Assembly: GCA_016874755.1 (NCBI GenBank)
Contig: VGTH01000051.1
Span: forward strand, 1 to 37,428
Direction of reading: 5' to 3'
Length of the DNA stretch: 37,428 bases
Origin: Deltaproteobacteria bacterium
GTDB taxonomy: Bacteria > Desulfobacterota > Binatia > UBA9968
Shown: piece by piece, positions 8,182 to 15,510 of the stretch
Layout: every line of letters begins with the position of its first letter
Numbering within the stretch: the first letter of the stretch is position 1
Position numbers and translations under genes: made by a program
Notes under the pieces: generated by a model
The model's database searches: none
Told to the model about the DNA's origin: nothing
Seen by the model: only the letters and a program-made list of their open reading frames with translations

Positions 8182-8976
8182 ATGATGCGCCAGTGGGTTT
8201 GGGCAGACTCTGATCAGCAGCAGGAAGCGGCGTTAGCGCAAGTCCGTGGTTTTGAATTCGAACAGTTCGTCGCTCTCCTAGGCGCAACCCCGGTGCGGGT
8301 GTTGGAACTTGGCGCCGGTCATGGTTGGTTGGCGCGGCGCTTTTCGTTGAGCGGCCATACCGTCGTAGCCCTCGATATCCCCGCGTCCGAATGGCGCCAG
8401 CACTGGTCGCCTACCACGATTGCCTATGATGGTGTGAACCTCCCGCTACCGAGCCTGAGTGTCGATGTCATCGTGTCATCCCATGTTCTCATGCAAGTTG
8501 CGAGACTCAGCGAGCTTCACAGGGAGATGCGCCGCGTGCTCAAGCCGGGCGGTTATTGTTTACACTCCTTGCCGACGCCGGCGTGGCGTTTGTGGACGAC
8601 CGTGATTAGCCCGGTCGTGGGAGTGCGCAAGGCGATCTTTTGCCCGGCGCCGAAACTGGGCAAGCGCGCGGGCCACATCCCGCGTTTTCTCCATCCCGCG
8701 ATAGCGCGCGGCCTGGTCGGATACTACGCAGTGAAGTCCGGGGTCAGACTCGATGGCAGCCGCCGCTCGTTTCTCGGCGAGATTATCGCTTTTTCGGAGC
8801 CGCGCTGGCGGCAGCTTTTCTCTCAGGACGGCTTTAGCGTCGACATGAGTTGGCCGATGGGCATTTTCTATACTGGCCACTCGCTGTTGGGAAACGAACT
8901 TCCCGTGGACTTTCGCCGGCAGCTTGCGCGGATGATCGGGTCATCATCGCGGCTCTATAAAGTGTGCCCGATCTGA
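8182..8976 (+). CDS. SAM-dependent methyltransferase
   Basis: The 264-residue product has motif I as VLELGAGHGWLARRF, an acidic end of strand 2 (VVALDIP), the SVDVIVSSHVLMQV segment and VLKPGGYCLHSLPTP, all typical of class I methyltransferases of the Methyltransf_11 type. The C-terminal third is not conserved to my eye and may bind the acceptor. ATG at 8182 is the first of two tandem ATGs. The 108 bp upstream hold a TTGACAA direct repeat (8124-8130 and 8144-8150), possibly part of a promoter, but no good -10 follows. Confidence 0.85.
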   Translation: MMRQWVWADSDQQQEAALAQVRGFEFEQFVALLGATPVRVLELGAGHGWLARRFSLSGHTVVALDIPASEWRQHWSPTTIAYDGVNLPLPSLSVDVIVSSHVLMQVARLSELHREMRRVLKPGGYCLHSLPTPAWRLWTTVISPVVGVRKAIFCPAPKLGKRAGHIPRFLHPAIARGLVGYYAVKSGVRLDGSRRSFLGEIIAFSEPRWRQLFSQDGFSVDMSWPMGIFYTGHSLLGNELPVDFRRQLARMIGSSSRLYKVCPI

Positions 8977-8997
8977 TGGCGTGTGTTGGTGCGAACT

Positions 8998-10053
8998 TCA
9001 AACGTTTAGCTGGGTGCCGGCTTTTTTCTTGAGGATATTTTCCAGCACCTTGGCCCCCAGCGCCACATCGGCGACCCCCTGGCCGGCGTTGTTCTTGTAG
9101 AACGTGATCTGGTCGAGCCTCGTGCGGCCTTCGTTGTTGCCGGCGAGGATGGAGCCGATCTCGATCAGTTGCTCCCACTTGATGACGCCGCGGTTGACCG
9201 GGTCGAAGATATCGGCTTGCTCGTCTTGGACCGCCTGTTGGATCGACACGATGCCGTGCACGTTACTTTTTGCCAACGTCGCGTCGTCGATCTCACGCCG
9301 CTTGGCGGCGGTGAAGCCGCCTTTGACCAGGCCGACGTTGCTGCCGACGATGGTCGTCACATGCTGGCCCGGCTCGAGCAGCTGGCCGTCGAACACCGGC
9401 ACGCTCGAGTTGGTCGCGGCGAGGATAATATCCATGCCGCGCACGGCGTCGTCGGGTTTATCGACTGGGACGATGTTGATGTTGGTGATCGGTCCCATCT
9501 CATCGGCGAACTGTTTTCGATTGGCCGGATTGCGGCTGTAGACTTTGACCTCCGTCAATTTGCGCACCTGCATGAGCGCCAGGAGATGATTCTTGGCCTG
9601 GCCGGCGGCGCCAAAGAGGCCGAGGCGTTTGGCATCGGGCCGCGCTAAAATGTCGGTTCCCACCGCGCTGGTGGCCGCGGTGCGCAGGCCGGTGACCGCG
9701 ATGTTGTCGGGCAGCTCCGAGCAGGTGATCTCGCCGATGATGATGCCTTTCAGTTCGCCTTCGGCGGAATCGTAAAGCACGATGACGGGGTGATTGAGGC
9801 GCGGATAGACCTGCTCCTGCGCCATCGGCTTGACCCATTCGCAATGGGTCATCAGCCCCGTCGCTTTCGCCGCCGGCACGCCGCCCTGATGCACGCTGAC
9901 GCGCACACCCGTAGGAATGTGAATGCGCCGGCGCGGCGCATTGATCTGGGGATTTTCGCCCCACTCGCGAAAGCCGAGCCGCACGGCTTCGACGGCTTCC
10001 GACATGGTGACGATGCCGCGGATCTCTTGGGGGGTGACGAGAGTTGGGAACAT
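8998..10053 (-). CDS. Ornithine cyclodeaminase / mu-crystallin family protein
   Basis: The 351-residue product belongs to the OCD/mu-crystallin NAD(P)-binding family. Visible signs are the substrate-side segment GLMTHCEWVKP, a long first domain, and a Rossmann fold as RLGLFGAAGQAKNHLLAL (glycine-rich loop with AA in place of the common GxGxxA spacing), followed by EVKVYSRNPANRKQFADEM. Family members include ornithine cyclodeaminase, ketimine reductases and alanine dehydrogenase; the specific substrate is not clear. GGAGT lies just before the ATG. A palindromic repeat (10067-10164) separates it from the GST-like gene upstream. Confidence 0.88.
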   Translation of the reverse strand: MFPTLVTPQEIRGIVTMSEAVEAVRLGFREWGENPQINAPRRRIHIPTGVRVSVHQGGVPAAKATGLMTHCEWVKPMAQEQVYPRLNHPVIVLYDSAEGELKGIIIGEITCSELPDNIAVTGLRTAATSAVGTDILARPDAKRLGLFGAAGQAKNHLLALMQVRKLTEVKVYSRNPANRKQFADEMGPITNINIVPVDKPDDAVRGMDIILAATNSSVPVFDGQLLEPGQHVTTIVGSNVGLVKGGFTAAKRREIDDATLAKSNVHGIVSIQQAVQDEQADIFDPVNRGVIKWEQLIEIGSILAGNNEGRTRLDQITFYKNNAGQGVADVALGAKVLENILKKKAGTQLNV

Positions 10054-10066
10054 GGGAACTCCGGAT

Positions 10067-10164
10067 AAGTATGAATTATGAAAGCGGAATTATGAATTAA
10101 CCAGACGAGACAACGCTAACGTCGCCGGCCCCGTTTCCGCTTTCATAATTCGGCCTTCATACTT
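10067..10164. repeat. 98-bp imperfect palindrome (MITE-like)
   Basis: The left arm begins AAGTATGAATTATGAAAGCG and the reverse complement of the right arm begins AAGTATGAAGGCCGAATTATG and continues AAAGCGGAA, so the two arms match apart from a small shift. It fills the whole gap between the GST-like stop and the start of the OCD-family gene and looks like a small non-autonomous dispersed repeat. Confidence 0.7.
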
Positions 10165-10167
10165 TCT

Positions 10168-10731
10168 CTAAAGCGTCTTCGCCACCTCGGGCCGCGCAAT
10201 CAACGCTTCCCCCCAACGTTTGAGATTCGGGTAGTTGGCGTTGATCTCGACCGTGTAGCGCTGGCGCCGGGTGTAGAAGGGAATATAGGTGACGTCGGCC
10301 AAGGTCATATGCTTGCCGACGAGAAACTCTCGGCCGGTCATTTCTTTTTCGAGCGTGTCGAGATGCTGCTTCATGCGCTCGCGGGCTTTTTCGGGCTCGC
10401 GCTGCTTTTGCAGATCGGACGCTGTCGGATGCACCCGGCTATTGAAGAAGTCGACCCAGATTCTCACTTTGGAGCGCTCCACCAAGTCGCTCGGCAAAAG
10501 CCGCGGCTCGGGGAATTTCTCTTGGAGGTATTCGTTGATAATCGCGGATTCGTAGATCACCGCTCCATCATCAACCAGAACCGGGACTTTGCCGTAGGGA
10601 TTCTGCTGCACCAGATCGCTCGGTTTATTTTTCAGGTCGACCTCGATCAAGTCATAGGGAATGCGCTTCTCAGACAGGACAATCCTAGTCCTGTGCGCGT
10701 AGGGTCAGGTGTGAGCGGAATAGAGTTTCAT
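10168..10731 (-). CDS. Probable selenocysteine-containing SspA/GST-like protein
   Basis: Reading from the ATG at 10731 gives MKLYSAHT, then TGA at codon 9, then PYAHRTRIVLSEKRIP and an uninterrupted frame to 10168 (187 codons). SspA-type glutathione transferases have Cys exactly at this spot (CP[FY]xHR at the end of the first thioredoxin-fold strand). Downstream the thioredoxin half (NPYGKVPVLV, YESAIINEYL) and the helical GST half (LADVTYIPFY) are intact. A strong AGGAGGT (10739-10745) sits seven bases before the ATG, and a promoter-like pair lies at 10755-10783. A 7-bp hairpin begins ten bases after the TGA. Seen: all of this. Inferred: UGA is read as selenocysteine. Otherwise it is a single-nonsense pseudogene, or a product that starts at the TTG at 10650 without the active site. 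Confidence 0.8.
10674..10694 (-). promoter_or_regulatory. SECIS-like hairpin after the in-frame TGA
   Basis: On the coding (minus) strand ACAGGAC and GTCCTGT pair perfectly around the 7-nt loop TAGGATT. The stem begins 10 nt and the loop 17 nt after the TGA. Bacterial SECIS elements lie inside the coding region just after UGA with a G-bearing apical loop; here GG occupies loop positions 3-4, slightly later than the textbook first or second position. Confidence 0.65.
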
Positions 10732-10754
10732 CGGCGTGACCTCCTGTTTCTGCC

Positions 10755-10783
10755 TAAGTATCACCCTCACAGAAATGGTTCAA
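10755..10783 (-). promoter_or_regulatory. Promoter for the SspA/GST-like selenoprotein gene
   Basis: On the minus strand TTGAAC (10783-10778) and TACTTA (10760-10755) are 17 bp apart. Transcription would start near 10748, giving a leader of under 20 nt that still holds AGGAGGT. Confidence 0.45.
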
Positions 10784-10958
10784 ACCTCGTGTTGGTTGAG
10801 CCACTCCCGCAGTGCATCTCCGACTAGATTGAGAGCCAGCACGGAACTGTCGCCCTTCGTTTAGCATTGTGCCCACGATGGCTTCGGCGGCTCGACGCCG
10901 AGGCCCAAAAAACTCAAGCTGCCTTCGGCGACGATGGCCGCTGCTAGGCCGAGCCGTT
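10780..10958 (-). pseudogene. Decayed C-terminal piece of a dipeptide-type ABC permease (dppC paralogue)
   Basis: Read on the minus strand this encodes RLGLAAAIVAEGSLSFLGLG and VEPPKPSW, nearly identical to the intact permease at 12119-12919. One base is missing right after that tryptophan codon: restoring a G gives GTMLNEGRQF, matching the intact GSMLNDGRQF. About 18 codons are then deleted, and VLALNLVGDALREWL, the normal C-terminus, follows to a stop at 10780. The N-terminal two thirds are gone, replaced by the IS91-type remnant. It records either a former tandem duplicate of the importer or a copy moved by the transposon. Confidence 0.8.
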
Positions 10959-11635
10959 GAATACTGAATGTATTTTTCAGTATGCCGGCTTTCTGGTCAA
11001 GCGGGCGGGCTTTAAACTTAGCCGAGCCAACACTGGCGCGGTCACACTCATCCAGCGTTTCGGCTCGGCGGCCAATCTGAATGTTCATCTGCATTGCCTG
11101 GTGCTCGACGGTGTCTACCTAAACCGCGACGGCGTGCCGGTCTTGCACGAGGCGGCAGCTCCCACGGTGGAAGAGCTGGAAGTTTTACTCGCTAAGATTA
11201 TCACGCGCACCATGCGCCTATTGACACGCTTGGGCGCTGTCAGCGAAGAACCAGATCAGACATAGCTCGCCGAAATGGATACCGACGGCGCGCTCAAGGC
11301 TCTGCAAGTTGCCTCCTGCACTTATCGTATTGCGCTCGGCCCACGCGCTGGGCAGAAAGTGCTGAGCTTGCAAAGCCTGCCGAGCAGAGCCAGGGTGTCC
11401 GCCCCGGAGCTGCAGGTCAACGCGCACGGCTTTAACCTGCACGCAGCGGTGCGCTGGCGCGCCGATCAGCGTAAAGAACTCGAGCAGCTCTGCCGCTATA
11501 TCCACCGGCCGGCCCTCGCCAACGAACGGATCAAACGTAATCGCGCTGGCCAAGTCGTGCTGCAACTGAAGAGTCCCTACAAAGACGGCACCACCCATAT
11601 CGTCATGAGCTGCTTGTGCAAACTTTCTGAAAACA

Positions 11636-11744
11636 CACCACAGAGGTCACGGAGAACACAGAGGAAAAGACAGAGAGAAAAACTATTTTGAAAAAATCAC
11701 ACTCCCTCTCTCTTCCCTCTGTGAACTCCGTGTGCTCCGTGGTG
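11636..11744. repeat. 109-bp palindromic dispersed repeat inserted in the IS91-type remnant
   Basis: The left arm runs CACCACAGAGGTCACGGAG then AACACAGAGG; the reverse complement of the right arm runs CACCACGGAGCACACGGAG then TTCACAGAGG. The arms are about four fifths identical and lie around an AT-rich centre. It interrupts the transposase between the GTTHIVMS and CPNCGG segments, so it arrived after, or with, the decay. It is the full-length relative of the single arm at 2571-2614. Confidence 0.8.
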
Positions 11745-11810
11745 AGAGATTCCCGTTGCTCCGTGGAGCATTGCCCCAACTGCGGCGGCGATTTGAAGAT
11801 CATCGCCTGT

Positions 11811-11834
11811 CCTGAGCATCGTCGAAGGCCGGCG
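11811..11834. repeat. 24-bp in-frame insertion of a CGTCGAAGG-type repeat
   Basis: IS91 transposases read IIAC directly followed by IEDPPV. Here eight residues (PEHRRRPA) stand between them, encoded by CCTGAGCATCGTCGAAGG plus six bases. The inserted bases resemble the common extragenic CCTGAGC..TCGAAGG repeat, a relative of the element at 15391-15425. Confidence 0.6.
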
Positions 11835-12118
11835 ATCGAAGATCCGCCGGTGACTGAGAAGATCCTCTCCCATCTGGGCCTGCCGACCCGCGTCCCGCCG
11901 CGCGCGCCGGCTCGTCGAGTCGATCTGTTCCAGACCATCTGACAGCCAAAAACCGCCTGCCAATGCAAGCCGACGCAGCCGCTCGCTCCGAGGGGCGATA
12001 CAGAACACTTCGCGCGCTGCCGAGCGCTGCGCGGCCCAAGCCGACCGAAGCCAAGCCGCAAATCTCAGCGATATATTTCCGGCCAGGGAAAAAGATGGTT
12101 TGAATCTCTTATACTTAA

Positions 12119-12919
12119 CTAGCGGCTGCCGAGCCGCTCCTGGAGGCCGTCGCCCACCAGATTCAGCGCCAAGACGGTAATCATGATCGCCAGTCCGGGG
12201 TAAGTGGTCAGGTGCGGCGCGACGAGCAGAAATTGTCGGCCGTCATTGAGCATGGATCCCCATGAAGGCGTTGGCGGTTCCACACCGAGGCCGAGAAAAC
12301 TTAGACTGCCTTCGGCAACGATGGCGGCGGCAAGGCCGAAGGTCGCTTGGATCATCAGCGGCGGCAGCAGGTTGGGGAGCAGATGGCGAAAAATGATTCG
12401 TCGTGGTGCCCCGCCGAGGGCTTGCGCTGCTTGAATAAACTCGCGCTCACGCAGCGCAAGGATTTCGCCACGCACCAGCCGGGCGTAGCCGGTCCAGCCA
12501 ATTAAACAAAGAGCGAGAATCACATGCTGCAGGCCAGGTCCCAATACCGCGGTAAACGCGATGGCGAGGAGAATGCCGGGAAACGCTAGCAGGATGTCGA
12601 CCACCCGCATAACGGCCAGATCGACCCAGCCGCCAAGATAGCCCGCCAAGGCGCCGAGGCAGAGCCCGATGGTGAGCGAGATGGTCACCGTGGCGATGCC
12701 CACCGTCAAAGAGATGCGACCGCCGTAAATCACCCGACTCAAGATGTCGCGGCCAAGCTTGTCGGTGCCCAATGGGTGGTCGCTGGAATAGCTGATCAAA
12801 TCGCGGTCGAGTTGTTGCCGGGTCGGTGGATAGGGCGCCAACAGCGGAGCGAACAGCGCGCTGGCGGCGAGCAGTAATAAAATCGCCGCGCCACTGATCA
12901 ACCAAGTTCTACTTGTCAT
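12119..12919 (-). CDS. Peptide/nickel-type ABC transporter permease (DppC-like)
   Basis: The 266-residue product is an inner-membrane permease of the DppC/OppC family with about six transmembrane segments. The N-terminal PLGTDKLGRDILSRVIYGGR is the family hallmark, and the EAA loop reads AAQALGGAPRRIIFRHLLPN, where the ATPase subunit docks. The C-terminus is typical (SFLGLGVEPPTPSWGSML). It overlaps the end of the DppB-like gene by 11 bases, so the two are co-translated. No ATPase genes follow; the IS91-type and permease debris lies directly downstream, which may explain a lost downstream part of the operon. Confidence 0.92.
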   Translation of the reverse strand: MTSRTWLISGAAILLLLAASALFAPLLAPYPPTRQQLDRDLISYSSDHPLGTDKLGRDILSRVIYGGRISLTVGIATVTISLTIGLCLGALAGYLGGWVDLAVMRVVDILLAFPGILLAIAFTAVLGPGLQHVILALCLIGWTGYARLVRGEILALREREFIQAAQALGGAPRRIIFRHLLPNLLPPLMIQATFGLAAAIVAEGSLSFLGLGVEPPTPSWGSMLNDGRQFLLVAPHLTTYPGLAIMITVLALNLVGDGLQERLGSR

Positions 12920-13832
12920 AGCTAATCCGTGGATCGACGACGCGGTAGAGTAAGTCGGTCAGCAGATTGACCAGAACGTAGGAGAGCGCAATCACCAACA
13001 CACAACCCTGCACCACCGGATAATCGCGGGTTTGGATCGCCTGCACGGTCAGCCGTCCAATGCCGGGCCAGGCGAAGACTGTCTCGGTGATGATCGAGCC
13101 GGCGAGCAAGCTGCCGAATTGCAGGCTCATGATCGTGATCACCGAGAGCAGCGCATTGCGCAGCGTATGTTTGAGCCAAACAAGTTGTTCTTTTAGGCCT
13201 TTGGCGCGAGCCGTGCGGACGTAATCGGCGTCGATCACCTGGAGCAAACTGGCGCGCAGGATGCGCGTGAGGATGGCAGCCATGCCGAGCCCGAGTGTCA
13301 GGGCCGGCAAGACGATCGATGTCAATGCGCCTCGGCCCGATACCGGCAGCCAGCCCAGTTGAATGGCAAACACGATCATCAAGAGCGGGCCGAGCCAAAA
13401 GTTGGGCATGGACAGGCCGAGCAGGGAAAAAGTCAGGGCGGCACGGTCGTTGATCTTTCCCTTGTTCATCGCCGCGCCGATGGCGAGTGGAAATGAGATT
13501 ACCACTGCCATTAGCATCGCGAAGGCCGTCAGCTCAACGGTCGCAGGCAAGCGAGCCGCGATCAGTTGGCCGACGCTCGCTTGCTCATAGAGCGATCGCC
13601 CAAGGTCGCCCTGCAGCAATCCGAGTAGAAAATTGCCGTACTGCGCGAAGAGCGGCTGGTCGAGACCGAGGGCGCGGCGCAGCTCTGCTTTGTCGGCGCC
13701 GCTGGCGGTTTCGCCGAGCATGACTTCGACGGGATCGCCCGGGACCAGGTGAATCAAAAAGAACACCAGCGTGATGGCGCCCAATAGCGTCGGCACAAGC
13801 AGCAGCAAACGATGCAGCAGGTAGCGTCTCAC
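12909..13832 (-). CDS. Peptide/nickel-type ABC transporter permease (DppB-like)
   Basis: The 307-residue product starts VRRYLLHRLLLLVPTLLGAI, the classic DppB/OppB opening, and continues with HLVPGDPVEVMLGE, GDLGRSLYEQASVGQLI and the EAA loop TARAKGLKEQLVWLKHTLRN. About six membrane segments are visible. I chose the GTG at 13832, which overlaps the stop of the binding-protein gene (GTGA); the frame is open upstream to 13934 but that part lies inside the binding-protein gene and has no family resemblance. It forms the transmembrane pore together with the DppC-like partner. Confidence 0.92.
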   Translation of the reverse strand: MRRYLLHRLLLLVPTLLGAITLVFFLIHLVPGDPVEVMLGETASGADKAELRRALGLDQPLFAQYGNFLLGLLQGDLGRSLYEQASVGQLIAARLPATVELTAFAMLMAVVISFPLAIGAAMNKGKINDRAALTFSLLGLSMPNFWLGPLLMIVFAIQLGWLPVSGRGALTSIVLPALTLGLGMAAILTRILRASLLQVIDADYVRTARAKGLKEQLVWLKHTLRNALLSVITIMSLQFGSLLAGSIITETVFAWPGIGRLTVQAIQTRDYPVVQGCVLVIALSYVLVNLLTDLLYRVVDPRISYDK

Positions 13833-15352
13833 GGGGTTACCGACACTTGCTTGAATGACACAAAGCTGCCGTCGGGGTAAGGGACGAATCCTTGCAAGTT
13901 GCGTTTGTGCGCGACGACATTTTTGACCCACCACAGCGGAATGTAGGGCAGCTCGCTGGCAAGAATCTGTTGCACTTGGCCGTAGATTTTTCTGCGTGTA
14001 AATAGGTCGGTTGTCGTCCTGCCATCTTCGAGCAGCGCGTCGAGCTGAGCATTGCTGTAGCGACCGCGGTTGTCGCCGTTGGGTGGAAAGCTCGCCGAGT
14101 GAAAAAGTTGGTAGTAAATATCGGGATCGTGAATGCCCACCCAGGCCAGTGAGAACAGGTGAAAGTTGCCTTTCTTGACGTCGCTAAAAAACGTGCCCCA
14201 TTCGTAGGTGCGTATTTCTAGCTCGATGCCCACTTGCGCCAGCTGTTCTTTCAACGCCTCGGCGATGCGCCGGCGCAAATCGATGTTGGTGGTCTTGTAG
14301 GACAGACGAAAGCGCGGCCGGGGGCCGTCGCCGTCAGGGTCGGGATAGCCCGCCTGGTCGAGCAACAGTTTCGCTTTGGCTCGATCGCGGGGCCAACCTG
14401 GCACTTGATCGTTGTAGGCCCAGTTGAGCGGCGAAAGCAGCCCGCTGGCGGCGACGCCAGTGCCGTTGAGCAAATGGCGGATGATCGCGTCGCGGTCGAT
14501 GGCATGGGCAAGCGCCCGGCGCACTCGCGCATCGCGCAAAATCGGCTGACTGCAGTTGATGCCGATGTATTGAAACGTCGTCCCCTGGTTGGCTTGGAGC
14601 GAGGCATTTTCCTGCTTGGCGAGCCAAGGGATGACCTCCGGCTCGATGTCGTTTTGCAAAAAATCGATGCTGCCTTTCTTGAATTCCAAAACCCGAACCA
14701 TGGCATCGGGAATCGACTTGAATACCAGGCCGAGAGCCTTCGGTCTGTTCTCCCAATAGTTGGCGTTGGCCTTGAGCATCACGCGCTCGCCGGGGTCGAT
14801 CTTTTCTAACATGAACGGGCCGGAGCCGGGCGGCGGCTGGCCGCTCGGACCGATGGCCGTGCCCGCCGGCACAACGCCGATGGTGAAATGCTCGGGAAAG
14901 GGCGCGTGCGGCTGGCTCAAACGAAAACGAATCGTGTGCGAGTCGAGAACGTCGATGCCTGCCAGCGCCTTTAGCAGGCTCCTTTTAGGCGAAAGATTTT
15001 TCGCATCGCCGATCGATTCGTAGGTGTACTTTACATCGGCCGCCGTCAGCAGCCTGCCGTCGTGGAATTTTACGCCCTCGTGCAGCTCGAAAAGATAGCT
15101 GCGCGCATTGGGCATGGTCCAGCGGCGCGCCAGCTCGGGCTGCAGCTGCGATTTTTCATCGACGCGCAAGAGCGCGTTGTAGATCAAGCCGCCGACGCGC
15201 GACGAGTTGGCATCGGTGGCAAAGCGTGGGTCCAGTTGCAGCGGAAAGCTCTCGATGCCGATGGTGATGTATCCCGGAGGGGGTTGCGCCGACGAGCCGC
15301 GGCAGCCGCTTAGGGCGAGCAAAAAAAACAGTAGGAGCAGAATGAGTTGCAA
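13829..15352 (-). CDS. Extracellular solute-binding lipoprotein, family 5 (DppA/OppA-like)
   Basis: The product (507 residues from 15352) is a family 5 periplasmic binding protein for peptides, nickel or similar ligands. A hydrophobic signal ends in the lipobox LALSGC, so it is anchored as a lipoprotein. Family marks include FPLQLDPRFATDANSS, LQPELARRWTM, GVKFHDGRLLTAADVKYTYE and VRRALAHAIDRDAIIRHLLN. The frame is open to a TTG at 15412, but codons upstream of about 15370 are a dispersed repeat, so I prefer the TTG at 15352 (MQLILLLLFFLL). Neither start has a clear ribosome site. It is first in a three-gene unit with the two permeases. Confidence 0.9.
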   Translation of the reverse strand: MQLILLLLFFLLALSGCRGSSAQPPPGYITIGIESFPLQLDPRFATDANSSRVGGLIYNALLRVDEKSQLQPELARRWTMPNARSYLFELHEGVKFHDGRLLTAADVKYTYESIGDAKNLSPKRSLLKALAGIDVLDSHTIRFRLSQPHAPFPEHFTIGVVPAGTAIGPSGQPPPGSGPFMLEKIDPGERVMLKANANYWENRPKALGLVFKSIPDAMVRVLEFKKGSIDFLQNDIEPEVIPWLAKQENASLQANQGTTFQYIGINCSQPILRDARVRRALAHAIDRDAIIRHLLNGTGVAASGLLSPLNWAYNDQVPGWPRDRAKAKLLLDQAGYPDPDGDGPRPRFRLSYKTTNIDLRRRIAEALKEQLAQVGIELEIRTYEWGTFFSDVKKGNFHLFSLAWVGIHDPDIYYQLFHSASFPPNGDNRGRYSNAQLDALLEDGRTTTDLFTRRKIYGQVQQILASELPYIPLWWVKNVVAHKRNLQGFVPYPDGSFVSFKQVSVTP

Positions 15353-15390
15353 AGACAGGCCACAGCAGAGCTGAAGGACGCTTCGGAATC

Positions 15391-15425
15391 CTTCGACAGG
15401 TCTCCGGACCAACGCATTGTCGAAG
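15391..15425. repeat. Palindromic CTTCGACA/TGTCGAAG extragenic repeat
   Basis: CTTCGACA (15391-15398) and TGTCGAAG (15418-15425) are perfect inverted copies around a GC-rich loop. This resembles the common CCTTCGACAGGCTCAGG-type repeat of environmental genomes. It lies where the N-terminal extension of the binding-protein frame would be. Confidence 0.65.
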
Positions 15426-15460
15426 CAGGTTCCGGCCGTTCTTCACCTCCGCGGAAAATT

Positions 15461-15489
15461 TTGACTGAAGATAGCCGGTTTGCTACTAT
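15461..15489 (+). promoter_or_regulatory. Promoter for the lytic transglycosylase gene
   Basis: TTGACT (15461-15466) and TACTAT (15484-15489) are 17 bp apart. Transcription would start near 15496, 15 nt before the ATG at 15511; no ribosome site is evident in that short leader. Confidence 0.6.
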
Positions 15490-15510
15490 GGGTCAATTTT
15501 CCAACCCCAT

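Larger units (their letters stand above)
10960..11942 (+). pseudogene. Broken IS91-family (Y2/HUH) transposase
   Basis: Segments match the conserved C-terminal half of IS91/IS1294-type transposases in order: NTGAVTLIQRFGSAANLNVH and LVLDGVYL, then a TAG stop (11263-11265), then TYRIALGPRAGQKVLSLQSL, LCRYIHRPALANERI and LKSPYKDGTTHIVMS, then after an inserted palindrome the zinc-finger-like CPNCGGDLKIIAC and IEDPPVTEKILSHLGL. The N-terminal HUH nickase part is absent, a stop interrupts the frame, and roughly 90 residues before CPNCGG are missing. It is therefore dead. Neither transposon end is recognisable around it. Confidence 0.85.

Noticed and set aside
11263-11265. TAG in the IS91-type transposase as a recoding site
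   Set aside because: The gene also lacks its N-terminal nickase domain and carries a deletion and insertions, so the stop is ordinary decay.
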